Source of the DNA: Tilletia caries | Taxonomy: Eukaryota; Basidiomycota; Exobasidiomycetes; Tilletiales; Tilletiaceae | DNA: 64,000 nucleotides | Assembly: GCA_032718865.1 (NCBI GenBank) | Contig: JALUTQ010000038.1 | Location: 744,001 to 808,000 of the forward strand | Direction of reading: 5' to 3' | In this document: piece after piece, positions 45,393 through 55,666 of the stretch | How the letters are laid out: every line of letters starts with the position of its first letter | How positions within the stretch are numbered: position 1 is the stretch's first letter | The notes under the pieces: generated by a model | What the model was told of the DNA's origin: nothing | Database searches by the model: none | What the model saw: only the letters and a program-made list of their open reading frames with translations | Made by a program: the position numbers and the translations under genes

Positions 45393-46550
45393 TAGGGCTG
45401 GCTTGCGGAGTAACTCATTTCATGTTTTTGCGGAGTACTCCGCAAATTTTCATGTTTTACTCCGCAGTTTTACTCCGCACAGCACTCCGCAAATTGTGCG
45501 GAGTGCCTGCGGAGGGACCAAAAACTCGCGGAGTTCTCCGCATGTTTTGGGAAAATTTGGAAATATCTGCGGAATATTCCGCTTGAAATTCGTGCGGAGG
45601 ACGGAGTAAGATTTTTGAAAAGTTCCTCCGCCACTGCGGAGTAGGGAGTAACTTTCTCGAGATGGTCAAAAATTCGACTACTCCGCTTACTCCGCACTTT
45701 TGAAATGAGACTTTTTTCCAACTTGGACCCTCCACTCACTTTCCTTCTCTCACGCACGAGCGCGCAAGCGGGTCACATGAACAATTAATTTAAACTCTGA
45801 TCCTTTCTTCCCTTTTTTCGTGATAGGCTCTAAAGTAGCGCGGCTCCGCATTCGAAGAACACTCCTCTACTTCCTCAACTCCGTTTACCACTTTGTTCCG
45901 CAGCCTGCATCTTGCAAAAACACTCCTCTACTCCTCTTCGTTTACAGCTTCATTCCGCCGTTCCACCCTAAAGATGTCAAACAACTCCGACGGGCCGGCA
46001 CGGCCGTATGCCCTCCGCGACCCATCCGCAATCAATGACGACTGGGTGCCCTCCGACTTGCTGACCAATCTGCTGCAGCGGGAGCGTGATTTGAAAGAGG
46101 CGGCGAGAACGAGAAGAAGCGGAAGAGGAGGTTGATGGCGGACAAGGCACGCAAGAAGCAAAAGACGGCGCTTGCGGAGGATGAAGAAGAGTAAATTGAT
46201 GTTTTTTCCCCTCTATGTACAATAATTTTGATTCCACTCCGCAAAACTCCGCACTTGCGGAGTAACAAAAAATTACTCCGCACTTTTTATTCACATCGAC
46301 GGAGTATTCCGCCCGAATCTGTGCGGAGTGCGGAGGACGAGTTTCGAATTGTTCCTCCGCCATTGCGGAGTGAGGAGGAGGTTTTTTAAAATCTTCCTCC
46401 GCAGTGGCGGAGTAAGGAGTAAGTACGGAGGAAGACTTTGAAAATGTGCGGAGTGACGGAGTCCTCCGCCGCTTACCTCATTTCACCCTCAGCCGTTGCG
46501 GAGTACTCCGCACATGGGCAAAAAACCAGTTACTCCGCAAGCCAGCCCTA
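45393..46550. mobile_element. hAT-like element (1158 bp), 23-bp inverted ends TAGGGCTGGCTTGCGGAG..., TSD TCCACGAT
   Basis: Both ends read TAGGGCTGGCTTGCGGAGTA and agree for 23 bp. The 8-bp duplication TCCACGAT lies at 45385-45392 and 46551-46558. GCGGAGTA words crowd both subterminal regions, and a residual frame lies at 45974-46193. It is non-autonomous, probably an internal-deletion derivative. Confidence 0.95.
45974..46193 (+). pseudogene. Residual coding sequence in the hAT-like element (frameshifted)
   Basis: ATG at 45974 gives MSNNSDGPARPYALRDPSAI and a helical stretch LLQRERDLKEA. After a one-base shift near 46105 the frame continues ENEKKRKRR ... ALAEDEEE and stops at TAA 46193. The two parts may be the N- and C-terminal remains of a lost transposase. 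The family is not recognised. Confidence 0.45.
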
Positions 46551-46816
46551 TCCACGATATCTCACCAGATGAAGTACGACACGGCGATTCGGTGTTTCCC
46601 TCAATTGAGTACGATATCGTTGTCGGAAATGCAAAAACGTGCTCAGGTGCACCTTTTCGGCTCACTTCATCCTCATCGTAATCCCATCATCTCATCTGGC
46701 CTTTCCCATCATCTCATATCCCACATCGCTTCTTCCAGAAAGACGTGGAAGATGTCGGGGGGTTTCATTTCGCAGGAAAAAGTTTACCAGTAACTCATCG
46801 TACTATGAAGATAAAG

Positions 46817-49507
46817 TGTGCGAACACAATGGTTCGTAAGTAGGAAGCTGCGTATGCTAGAAGATCATCGATGTATTAGAAGGCTAAGTACAAAGGGAAG
46901 TGAGGGAGAGAAAAGAGGTGACTGGAAGAATGGCGTGGGAAATGTGGAGGATGGAAGTGTTGCTATGCGGGAGTGTGGGAAAGGAAGAGAGGAAGATGAT
47001 GATAATAGATAAGATAACTGGCCATGTGGCTTCGCCACGTGTTGCCAGCACATCCCCACCCAAAAAGAGACAACTGTCCTCAGTTGTGTATGGGCAGGAA
47101 GGACTGCAACGGGCACGGAGTAAGAATGCAAGGGGGCGGGGTTCACGTGAAGGTATCGGGTGTGGAAGGGACTGTGGTCTGTGATGCGCTGGCTGTGTCA
47201 AAATGGATAGGGTAAAATTGTGACTTGTGAAAGGGCGCCGCTGATCAGAGGTGGTAGAATGCAGCTGCCGACCTTCCAACCTGCTTGTTGTGCCGGTGAG
47301 GCCAACCAAGACGAAACGACACAAAACAGCTCGATCCAGCACCCGTGCGCAGAGCGGCGCGGGTGCGGCGTACTTGAGCTTGGAGTGTCGGTAAGTCCGG
47401 CCGGAGGTGGTACCAGGTACGGTGTCGGAAGCAGGAAGACCAAGAGGCAAGAATTTATGATGTCGGGGCGGAGGCGGCAGGCGTCAGTCGAGAGGCGCGA
47501 GGTATGGAGTATGAAGCTCAGCTGTCTGAGGAGCTGGACAGTTCGTACCGGGGGAGGGACGGACATGTCTGACGGCTGACCCGCAACGCTAATGCGAACC
47601 ACCACAGCCTCCCCATCACCCATGTTGAGGCAGTCATAGAGCTGCGACCGCACCAAGTGTCGGGACTGCTGAGTCGCAATGCTGCGTTATGAGTGAGAGG
47701 CGAGGATCGATACCGTGGGTCTGGCGCCGGAGCGGTGGCAAGCAGCGCTGCATCGCGATCGTCCAGGGAGCGGAATGTTGCCGAGCTGGGTGACGATTCA
47801 TCGGATCCAGACCGCGTCGCCGAAATGTATCACTTGCAGCATAACAGCAGCGACGACCGCGCCCTCGCGGTAGCCACGTCCCGGCAGGATCGACCGAGAA
47901 CGGTAATCGGTGCCAGGTCGACGCTAGCCGTAGGCCGACGGAACGGAAGCTAGTCGTGCGACACACGTCAGGGAGTTTCCTCGCTGGCGGGGGACGATGC
48001 TCGTACCAGTTCGTGATCGCTGACCTACAACCGTGCCAGCGCGTCGCTCGCTTTGTTTGAACTCGGTCCTGTCGTCCAAGCACGGCGGTCGTACGCTATG
48101 CTCGTGCTTGGTATTCTGCTGGGGGAGGCGAAGGTGCGGCCTTGAGGACTGCGGCGTGTGAAGGACGACGGAGGCCGACCAGTGCTAGCACTTGGCAGGT
48201 AGTTGGCCGACGCTCCTGTCCTGCTCGTGTCGTAGTGGTGCGGGAACTGGACTGACAGCTGCCGCCGCCGGTGTGCGCATCGTCCACGCTGGCCATCCCA
48301 CCGGAACCTGATGCTGCTGATCATGTCTCACGCCATCCATGTCGGTTCCTGAGCCAGGGCCCCCCGACACAAGCGGAGGGAGGTCGCACCCGTAACGCTG
48401 CGTGTTCGAGACGGACGGAAGGGCGCGGGAAGAGAGCCGGAGACGGAGGCCAGAGCCGTGGAAGAAGTTGGAGGCTGAAGTACCGAAGTCAGTACCGATG
48501 TTGGTATCTGACCCGATAGGAGCACTGTCCAGGTCGCGGCTTGGGGGCTGTTGGCAGTATCGTTACAGCTGCTGGTCTTGATGAACGGAGGAAAACGAGA
48601 AGTCCAGCTGCTATCGTCAACCGTGGCGGCCAGCGCGAAAGGCGGAAACGAGCGTGTCGCGACCCGCCATGCTGATCTCGTCCCATAGCGTGCAGCAGCT
48701 CGGTGGTAGACGGCTGTCTGGTTCGAGGCGCCCCGGTGAGTCTGCCGAGTGAAGGGCCGCTGCCGTCGGTGTGCGTTGCGGTAGATGTGCATGGTCTGAG
48801 CGGAGGGAGGCATCATCGACCGACGCTGGGACCGCTGGGTGCTGCCAATTGCTGCCGATGCCAGGGAGAGCAAAGGAGATGCCTCAACTCGGCGCACCTG
48901 CTGGCAAAGGAGATCGGGCGGGTCTGGAACGAGACGGAGAAGGGAGAAAAAGGAAAGGAGAGACTGAGAGAGTTGTTTGAGGAGGTCTTGAGGGAGAAGT
49001 GCGAGTGAAGAAAGCGAAGGGGTAATGTGTGAGATGGTAAAAGTCACAGCGAAGAAGAAAAAGAAGGAGAGAACGAAGACGAGAAGACCGATGTTCCGAT
49101 CCGGAGGCGCACTGGAGCTGTTGAGCCCGCGAGGCCGTCCGAAAGGGTCCCGAAACCAGAGGCGCTTTGGAGCTGTTGAGCTCAACGAGGCCAGTCTGGA
49201 AAAGGAACCGGACACGAGACCGAGGCGCACTGAGTCGTTAGACTGTGGGCCGTCGGCGTGGGTCCCACTGGACTTGGTCGGTGCAAGTCAGTGGTCAAAA
49301 CACTCTCATCACCATGTGCGAACACAATGGTTCGTAAGTAGGAAGCTGCGTATGCTAGAAGATCATCGATGTATTAGAAGGCTAAGTACAAAGGGAAGTG
49401 AGGGAGAGAAAAGAGGTGACTGGAAGAATGGCGTGGGAAATGTGGAGGATGGAAGTGTTGCTATGCGGGAGTGTGGGAAAGGAAGAGAGGAAGATGATGA
49501 TAATAGA
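46817..49507 (-). mobile_element. Related short LTR element, second family, 5' LTR truncated
   Basis: LTR 46817-47052 (TGTGCGAACAC...GCCAGCACA). The second LTR, 49315-49507, is cut short by the TTCCCCAG end at 49508. On the minus strand the first internal bases are TGGTGATGAGAG, the same primer-site sequence as in the tandem arrays. The other internal end (TCCCCACCC) also corresponds. The internal region of 2262 bp has no gag or pol. Left flank is TAAAG; the right TSD copy is lost. Confidence 0.8.
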
Positions 49508-50036
49508 TTCCCCAGACTTTAGTATGGGGTTATATCTGCCCCTTAGATTTTTACGGCCGAGAAAAAGTGTTGCAACATCCCTCGAATGAAATTCTTCAAA
49601 ACTCCTTTAAATCTTCTCAAACTTCGCCTGGGTGTCCGTGTTCTAAGCATCCATCGACGCTCTCGATTTCTCCCAGTTTTCTTTATGAAGATAGCAATTT
49701 GCTGTTCACATGCCGTCCTTCCGCCGTTCGTTGCCCGTTTCTGTCTGTCTTCCACCTCCACTTTTCCCACGCCTTCGATAGCCATGGTCAAAAGTCAAAA
49801 CCCTCCGAGGAAGTTCATAGCCATATGTAGTCAAAACTCAAAACCCTCCGAGAAAGTTGAAAGGTCTTCAACTTTTTGACGAACGCATCACGATTCACGC
49901 AGCTACCAACTGCCCAACTTACTCCAGCGTTCACCAACCTTCAACTCTGACCTGCCTAAAACTTACAAGTCGTGCCAGTGGTAAGTTGCTTGAGATACAC
50001 GCCTACATCTACCAGGTGATGGTGCCCCAGAATGCT
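49508..50036 (+). repeat. Second 5' end of the Helentron-like family (copy d)
   Basis: Starts TTCCCCAGACTTT and is about 95% alike by eye to 40189-40740. It interrupts an LTR on its left, yet its right-hand continuation reaches the end shared with the 40189 copy. Confidence 0.6.
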
Positions 50037-50158
50037 ACTGACTACTGACTACTGACTACTGACTACTGACTACTGACTACTGAGTACTGACTACTGACTA
50101 CTGACTACTGACTACTGACTACTGACTACTGACTACTGACTACTGACTACTGACTACT
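50037..50158 (+). repeat. Heptamer microsatellite (TGACTAC)n, about 17 copies
   Basis: Uniform head-to-tail TGACTAC with one GAGTACT variant near 50080. The copy at 40720-40745 has only one to two units, so it expanded here. Confidence 0.95.
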
Positions 50159-50159
50159 C

Positions 50160-50515
50160 GTCAGTCCATATTGATCCATCAACTGTGGCCTGTGGTTCAC
50201 CGATAAGGTACGCAATACACTATCACATTACACCTTTGGGGAGTTCTATCTGCTCAGTGCTCATCATCTATATTGTGTGGAAAATCATGGCGGAGAGCTC
50301 GAAGGGTAGCGAAGCTACCCTGAGAGCGAGGCGCGTTAAGCGTCAGTCCATTCCGATTTATCAACTGTGGCCTGTGGGTCACCGATCAGGTATGCAATAC
50401 ACATGTTACATTACATCTTTGGGGAGTTCTATGTCTATCTGCTCATCACCTGTCTTGTGTGGAAAATCATTGCGGAGAGCTCGAAGGGTAGCGAAGCTAC
50501 CCTGAGAGCGAGGCG
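50160..50515 (+). repeat. Two tandem copies of a roughly 175-bp unit
   Basis: Each unit runs from TCAGTCCAT through CAACTGTGGCCTGTGG, TTTGGGGAGTTCTAT and GAGAGCTCGAAGGGTAGC to GAGCGAGGCGCG. A single diverged unit surrounds the array insertion at 41180-41252 / 45298-45345. Confidence 0.85.
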
Positions 50516-50792
50516 CGGAGGGCGTCTATGTGATTTGAATGATTGACTGTGCTTCTGGGCCATTGTTTTTAGGTATGCAATCCACATCCGACAGGTCACT
50601 GCATTGAGCACGCCTTTTTGAGAATTCGAGTCTAAGATATCCAGACCAAGCATTAAGCAACATCAGTCATCAAGAGTCAAGACATGCATGTTTCTTGGTA
50701 CTTTTCATTTCCCGTTCATATTCTAATTTCTATAAACTCATGGCCTCAAAAAGTCTGGGGAACACTCTGGCTCAAAAGCCAGGCCGGTGGGA

Positions 50793-51125
50793 TACTTCTG
50801 GGAGGTGAGGTGAAGTCAGCTGTCTGTGACTTTATGAGCATTTTGCATGCATCAATCATCATGCGGCAAGCCGCTGCCCGCTTCCCGCAGTCGTTCATGG
50901 TCAGTGAGTAGGAAAGTTCGGCGCTGTTTGCGATGCCAGGGACGTGCCCGTGGTGAGTTTCAAGAAGCACGATGAGAATCAGGGTGAGTGCGGACAGTCA
51001 AAGTGATGGGGGGAATGGGGATAAAGGTGTGGTTGGAGGCGGGAGGACAGGCGAGCGCCTCTTTGCAGCGCGAGAGTAGCGGGCTGTATATAGTTTGTTG
51101 ACTGGTGATAGAGACATCAAAACAG
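50793..51125. repeat. Right arm of the inverted duplication (tRNA-Ile upstream DNA)
   Basis: Reverse complement of 1777-2095 with few differences. It contains no gene. Together with 39899-40188 it rebuilds the uninterrupted sequence seen in the left arm. Confidence 0.88.
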
Positions 51126-51207
51126 GACTGGTTAGCTCAGTTGGTTAGAGCGTGGAGCTAATAGTTCGTACACTCCAAGGTCGTGGGTTCGACCCCCACA
51201 TTGGTCA
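51126..51207 (+). tRNA. tRNA-Ile (anticodon AAU) with a short intron, right copy
   Basis: Same cloverleaf as 1695-1776, with one base different inside the intron (GTTCGTAC against GTTCATAC). It carries eukaryotic A-box (TTAGCTCAGTTGG) and B-box (GGTTCGACCCC) promoters and ends 98 bp before the MLH1 start codon. Confidence 0.95.
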
Positions 51208-51305
51208 CAACTTTTGTTGCAATTTTCTTCTCGGTCATCTTCTCCGCTTCCTTTTTTTGTCAATCCGCTTCAACAATCCACAACGACAGCGGGACGGGAG
51301 CAACG

Positions 51306-54300
51306 ATGGCCACGGACGAGCTCGTGCCCGCCTGCGCACTCGACCGCGACAGACACAACTCCTCCCGTCTAGAGGCAACCTTCGAGCTTAGACCCATCAA
51401 GGCTCTGGACCAGACTGTGGTCAATCAAATTGCGGCAGGCGAGGCAAGTTCATCCAGTTTGCCTCACTCAATAAAAGTCCAGCTGACCGATAGCTCTTCT
51501 TCTGGACGTTCGGCAGATCATTCAGCGTCCGGCCAATGCTCTCAAAGAGTTGATTGAGAACAGCCTCGATGCCAGCTCGACGTCGATAAAAATCACCCTC
51601 AAAGAAGGAGGCCTCAAGATGCTCCAGGTGCAAGACAATGGCTCTGGCGTCCGTGTGAGTAGGGTTCTAGTTCTGTTGAGGGATGATTCGATGATCCATT
51701 CTGATGTATATTTCTGTCCCTTTTCGCAGCCGGAAGACTTGCCCCTGCTCTGTCAGCGCTTCGCCACCTCCAAGCTTCGCGACTTTTCTGACCTGTCGAA
51801 TATGACCACCTTTGGATTTCGTGGCGAGGCCTTGGCCAGTCTTAGCTACGTGTGTGCCTCCATGGCAGTCGTGAGCAAAACGAGAGCGGAGTCGTGCGCG
51901 TACAAGTGAGTTTCCCCCACTTTGTTGTGGTCTTTGTAATGAAGGCTGATCCTGATGCGATTTCTCAGAGCGGCGTATCTGAATGGAGCGTTGACCCCTC
52001 CCAAGCCCGGCCAGCCCTCGGCACCCCGCCCGTGTGCTGGCACAGACGGTACCTCAATCACCGCCGAGTCTCTCTTCTACAACACTCCTATGCGTCTCCG
52101 CGCCCTTCGAAGCGCATCAGACGAGTACAACCGCTGCCTGGACGTCGTCTCCAAGTATGCAGTCCACTATGGCGGCCGAGGGGTTGGATTCGTATGCAAG
52201 AAGGCCTCGAGCAATGCGGCCGATCTGAGCACGCCGAGCAGCAAGACGACGACGACGTTGGACACGATTCGGGCGTTGCATGGGAGTAGTGTTGCCAAGG
52301 AGCTGGTGAGGCTCAAGCCTGTGAAGACGGAGAGGCTTGGCTTTCAGGTGGAGGGATGGATCAGCGGGGCCAATTGGAGTGCGAAGAAGTCGACGTTGCT
52401 TTGCTTTATCAACAGTGAGTGTGTCGAACCCTGCTCACCAGTATGGTGGTCGCTGACCTCTTTTCGTGCTGTGTAGATCGTCTGGTAGACTGCCCGTCGC
52501 TCAAGCGAGCCATGGAAGCAATGTACAGCGGTCTGCTGCCCAAGGGCGGGCACCCCTGGCTGTACATCAGCCTCGAGATCGAGCCGAACAGGATCGATGT
52601 CAACGTTCATCCGACGAAGCGCGAGGTGCACTTCCTCGACGAGGAGGAGATCGTGGAGAGCGTGTGCACACATGCTGAGGCTTGTCTAGCAGGTGCGAAT
52701 ACCAGTCGCACCTTCAAGCTCACTGTGAGTTGGAGATGGAGGGATGCTTTGTGCAGTGGAGTCAATGCTAACAATGACCTCCGCTCAACAGCAAGCGCTA
52801 CTACCTGGAGCGTCAGAGCCGTCCTCAAAGAGACAGCGAACGGAGGATGAATCAGGTATGTATCCTCGATTGCCACACGGTCTGCCCCCGCATTCATCTG
52901 ACCAGACACATCTTGACTTCCCCCGGTGATGCAACAGACTCCTGCTCGCGACCAATGCCCCAAAGCACCCTCCCAACATCGTCTCAACGCGGCTATCCGC
53001 AGCACCTCGTGCGAGTCGACGCCAAGACTCGAACGCTGGACAGCATGTTTGGGTTTTCGGCGTCTCAGTCCCAGTCTCAGTTCCAGTCCCAGTTCCTATC
53101 ACAGTCGGGCAGTCGATCTGCAGCAACGGGTCCTTCGTCGAGTCGAGGGTTGGTGCCGTCTTCGGATCCTGTTGTGATTGACGAGGAGGACGAGGAGATG
53201 GAGGAGGATGAGGATGAGGATGAGGATGAGGATGAGGATGAGGATGAGGATGAGGATGAGGATGAGGATGAGGATGAGGATGAAGACGAGGAAGGGGAAA
53301 GGGAAGAGGAGCAGGAAGAGGAAGACAGCATAAGAGTCCAGAGCCGACTTCAAAACGGTACCGGCTCGGAGGCTCTAGACGTAGATGGGCAAGAAGAGGG
53401 TTCTAGTTCGCCCACGATGCGGTCCTCACCTCCTGCCACGCAACAGCGCAGACCACCGCCACTACGACCGCCACCTGCAACCCCTGCTAGCCAGCCACGG
53501 CAACGAGTCAGCAAGCGATTACGGGACAGCGAATGTACGCTGACGAGCGTTCGGGAACTTCGGGCGGAGATTCTTGCCCGGCGACATTCAGGTATGCGTT
53601 CAAAAGTTAAAGACAGTTTCTCTCTGAATGGCAGATTCCTGACAACCTTCCTCACGCGCTCTGAAAATGATGCAGGCATGACGGAGCTTTTCCAAGGTCA
53701 TACATTCGTCGGGGTAGCCGCGCTGGAGCACGGCACGACGTTGGTACAACACGGCACACGGCTGTACATGCTCAACTGTCATCGAGTCATCGAGGAGTTC
53801 GCGTACCAGCTCGTCCTTCGGCAGTTTGGGTCGCTGAATGCAGTCCGGCTGGATCCTGCGCCGACGATTGCAGTCTTGGTCGAGAGTGCGCTGAATGCTG
53901 CGAGAGGGTGGGAGGAGGCGGGCCTTACGAGGGACGATGTTGTTCAGGTGAGTGGAGATAGTTGTGTCTCGAACCGATTGGAGGACTTGGTACCATGCTG
54001 ACGCATAGGAATCAGCGAGTGGAGAGTCGAGTGCTTTCCCATGCGGAGATGATGGCAGAGTACTTTTCGATCCGATTCGACGCCAAGGCGAAGACACTCG
54101 TCGCCGTACCTGCTCTACTACCGTTGCATGGGACGGCCGCCCTGCAATCGCAACGATTTGGAACGCTCTTGCTGAGGCTGGCCACGGAGGTCAGCTGGGG
54201 TGAAGAGAAGAGCTGCTTTCGAGGCATCGCACGGGAACTCGCCAAGGCGTCTGTGCCCTGCGTCGACGGGTTGGTAGTGCGCCAGCTTGGCGAAACAGTA

Positions 54301-54594
54301 GAGGCGGGCGATGACACGGGTGCTGATAGTGGTGGGGAGGAGCAAGCGAGGGATCGGGAGGAATGGGATCGGCAGGCGTGGGTTGTACAGCATGTTTGGT
54401 TTGCGCAGATGAGTCCTGAGCGATGTGGTTTTGTGGCTCCGAAGAGCTTGCTGGAGGGCGGTGCGGTGATGCAGGTTGCCAACTTGCCGGACCTCTGTAA
54501 GTCTCTTCTGACTTTGAATTGGTTCGTGTACGTGCTTGAGCAAATGCTGATCGCCGGTCGCTTCCACTCAGATCGCGTGTTCGAGCGATGCTGA
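51306..54594 (+). CDS. MLH1: DNA mismatch repair protein MLH1
   Basis: Ten exons: 51306-51443, 51517-51654, 51730-51905, 51969-52414, 52477-52724, 52792-52855, 52938-53591, 53676-53947, 54016-54496, 54572-54594; 879 residues in one consistent frame. The N-terminal GHKL ATPase has [21 protein letters not shown] and GFRGEAL. It continues with DLFYN-like ESLFYNTP and [14 protein letters not shown] (here [14 protein letters not shown]). The middle linker contains a long Glu-Asp run. The C-terminal dimerisation domain ends NLPDLYRVFERC, the conserved MLH1 end. MLH1 pairs with PMS1-type partners after MutS recognises a mismatch. The first intron starts GC rather than GT. It is longer than human MLH1 (756) because of the acidic/proline linker. 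Confidence 0.97.
51444..51516 (+). other. GC-AG intron in MLH1
   Basis: The frame needs GAG | ATCATTCAGCGTCCGGCC to give the conserved [15 protein letters not shown]. The donor there is GCAAGT and the acceptor CGGCAG. GC-AG introns are a known minor class. Confidence 0.8.
53207..53283 (+). repeat. Hexamer repeat GATGAG encoding Glu-Asp in the MLH1 linker
   Basis: About 13 uninterrupted copies, coding an acidic run. It is in frame and in the linker between the two folded domains, so length changes by whole units would be tolerated. Confidence 0.95.
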
Positions 54595-54649
54595 TACCCT
54601 AATTCAGCGCCTTTCCCCCGGGTCTATGTTCAGGAGAGAGGATCTTAGA

Positions 54650-55357
54650 TCACGCTGGTGTAGATTGCGTGGGTGCTACACTCTGAAAGAGCAAATCGAG
54701 AAGTGTTTGTGCAGAAGCTGGGGCAGCATTTTGTGTCGGTGTAGGGTCGACGCTGTGTGCCTCGGGCTCGACATTGGCTGCAAGAGCATGCAACTGCTCG
54801 AGTTCCTGTCCGATAAGCTGGCGTTCCTCCTCCTCAAAGACCCAAATGGCAAAGGTAGCCCCTGCATCGTCGTCGTCTTCGTCGTCGGCCTGCTGCGCGC
54901 GAGCCAATGCTTGGTCGGCAGGGGTCATGTCTGGCCGATAGAGAATGAATTGAGGGGTGATCTCGATATCGTCGGCAGCGGTGATGTAGACGACGAAGTT
55001 CTCGAGCCCGTTGCGGTTGAGGATGACGAAGCCGTGGGTAGCATTCGGCGGGGGCGCTTTGTTAGGAGCGATGGAAGCCAGAGCGCGAGCCGCGGGCGTC
55101 TGTGCCCAAGCGGAATCAATACTGAAGAGGAAGAGCGGACCTTCGATGCCTGTCTTCGTCCAGGACCCGGTCTCTTCAGAGTGCACGTAGAGGACGACGA
55201 AAGAGGCGGAGGAGGCGAGGGTGGAGATGGCTGGGATGTGCTTGCGGAGGACGGCGAGGTTGAAGGTGCGCTTGGCGTGTTCGGCGGCTGCTGCCTGGGC
55301 GCGTGTCTCTGTGGGAGCGTTCGCTGGTGCAGCGGGTGTCTTCTTCTTGCGCGCCAT
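54650..55357 (-). CDS. DCP1: mRNA decapping protein Dcp1
   Basis: Single exon, ATG 55357, 235 residues. The EVH1-like fold is recognisable: [50 protein letters not shown], a Tyr-Arg pair in FILYR, and [14 protein letters not shown]. Dcp1 activates the Dcp2 decapping enzyme in cytoplasmic mRNA decay. A basic, alanine-rich head ([11 protein letters not shown]) precedes the fold, and an acidic DDEDDDDAG insert sits before the last strand. Convergent with MLH1 (55 bp between stops) and divergent from NOG2. Confidence 0.93.
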   Translation of the reverse strand: MARKKKTPAAPANAPTETRAQAAAAEHAKRTFNLAVLRKHIPAISTLASSASFVVLYVHSEETGSWTKTGIEGPLFLFSIDSAWAQTPAARALASIAPNKAPPPNATHGFVILNRNGLENFVVYITAADDIEITPQFILYRPDMTPADQALARAQQADDEDDDDAGATFAIWVFEEEERQLIGQELEQLHALAANVEPEAHSVDPTPTQNAAPASAQTLLDLLFQSVAPTQSTPA

Positions 55358-55666
55358 TACTTCGCTTTCTCTCTTCACTCGGGCGGTGTCGTCGGCAGCC
55401 TCGTCGAGCTCGAGTTGGGAGTGCCCGCTGCCATCCTCCAGCCTGCACTGACTCAAGGCCGGGAGGTGGTGAAGGTGATGCGGTGATTCGGGTGCGCGGG
55501 CCGAGACGCCGAAGCTCCGGAACTTTTTCATTGATGTGCGAATTGCGAACCCTTCAAAAGGAAAGAAAAAAAGTTGAGACGAGCGTCTTCTTCTTCCACC
55601 ACCACCTCCCACTTTTCCCGCCTCACCTTTTCTTCCCTGTTCACCTCTGCACTCCTCATTTTCAAT
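55358..55666. promoter_or_regulatory. Divergent promoter region between DCP1 and NOG2
   Basis: 309 bp between opposite start codons. A C/T-rich stretch (55585-55660) precedes the NOG2 ATG, as is common at fungal transcription starts. No clear TATA box. Confidence 0.5.

Larger units (their letters stand above)
40189..50792 (+). mobile_element. Helentron-like element copy c/d, inflated to 10.6 kb by nested insertions; empty site known
   Basis: Left end TTCCCCAGACTTT at 40189. Right end: subterminal AAAGTCTGGGGAA at 50750-50762, then a perfect 6-bp-stem hairpin CTGGCT-CAAA-AGCCAG (50767-50782), end about 50792. The left arm of the inverted duplication reads without interruption across this point (2095/2096). 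The insertion is therefore precise, caused no target duplication, and lies in GCGTA|TACTT. Nested inside are an LTR array (41253-45297), a hAT-like element (45393-46550) and another LTR element (46817-49507). A second TTCCCCAG end at 49508 indicates duplication or recombination within the family. No helicase gene was seen. Confidence 0.5.

Noticed and set aside
50037..50158. CRISPR-like or telomere-like array
   Set aside because: Heptamer TGACTAC repeats have no spacers, do not resemble fungal telomere repeats (TTAGGG type) and sit inside a transposon-like repeat.
53077..53353. Poly-serine and poly-leucine/isoleucine frames antisense to MLH1
   Set aside because: They are the reverse reading of the GATGAG hexamer repeat.
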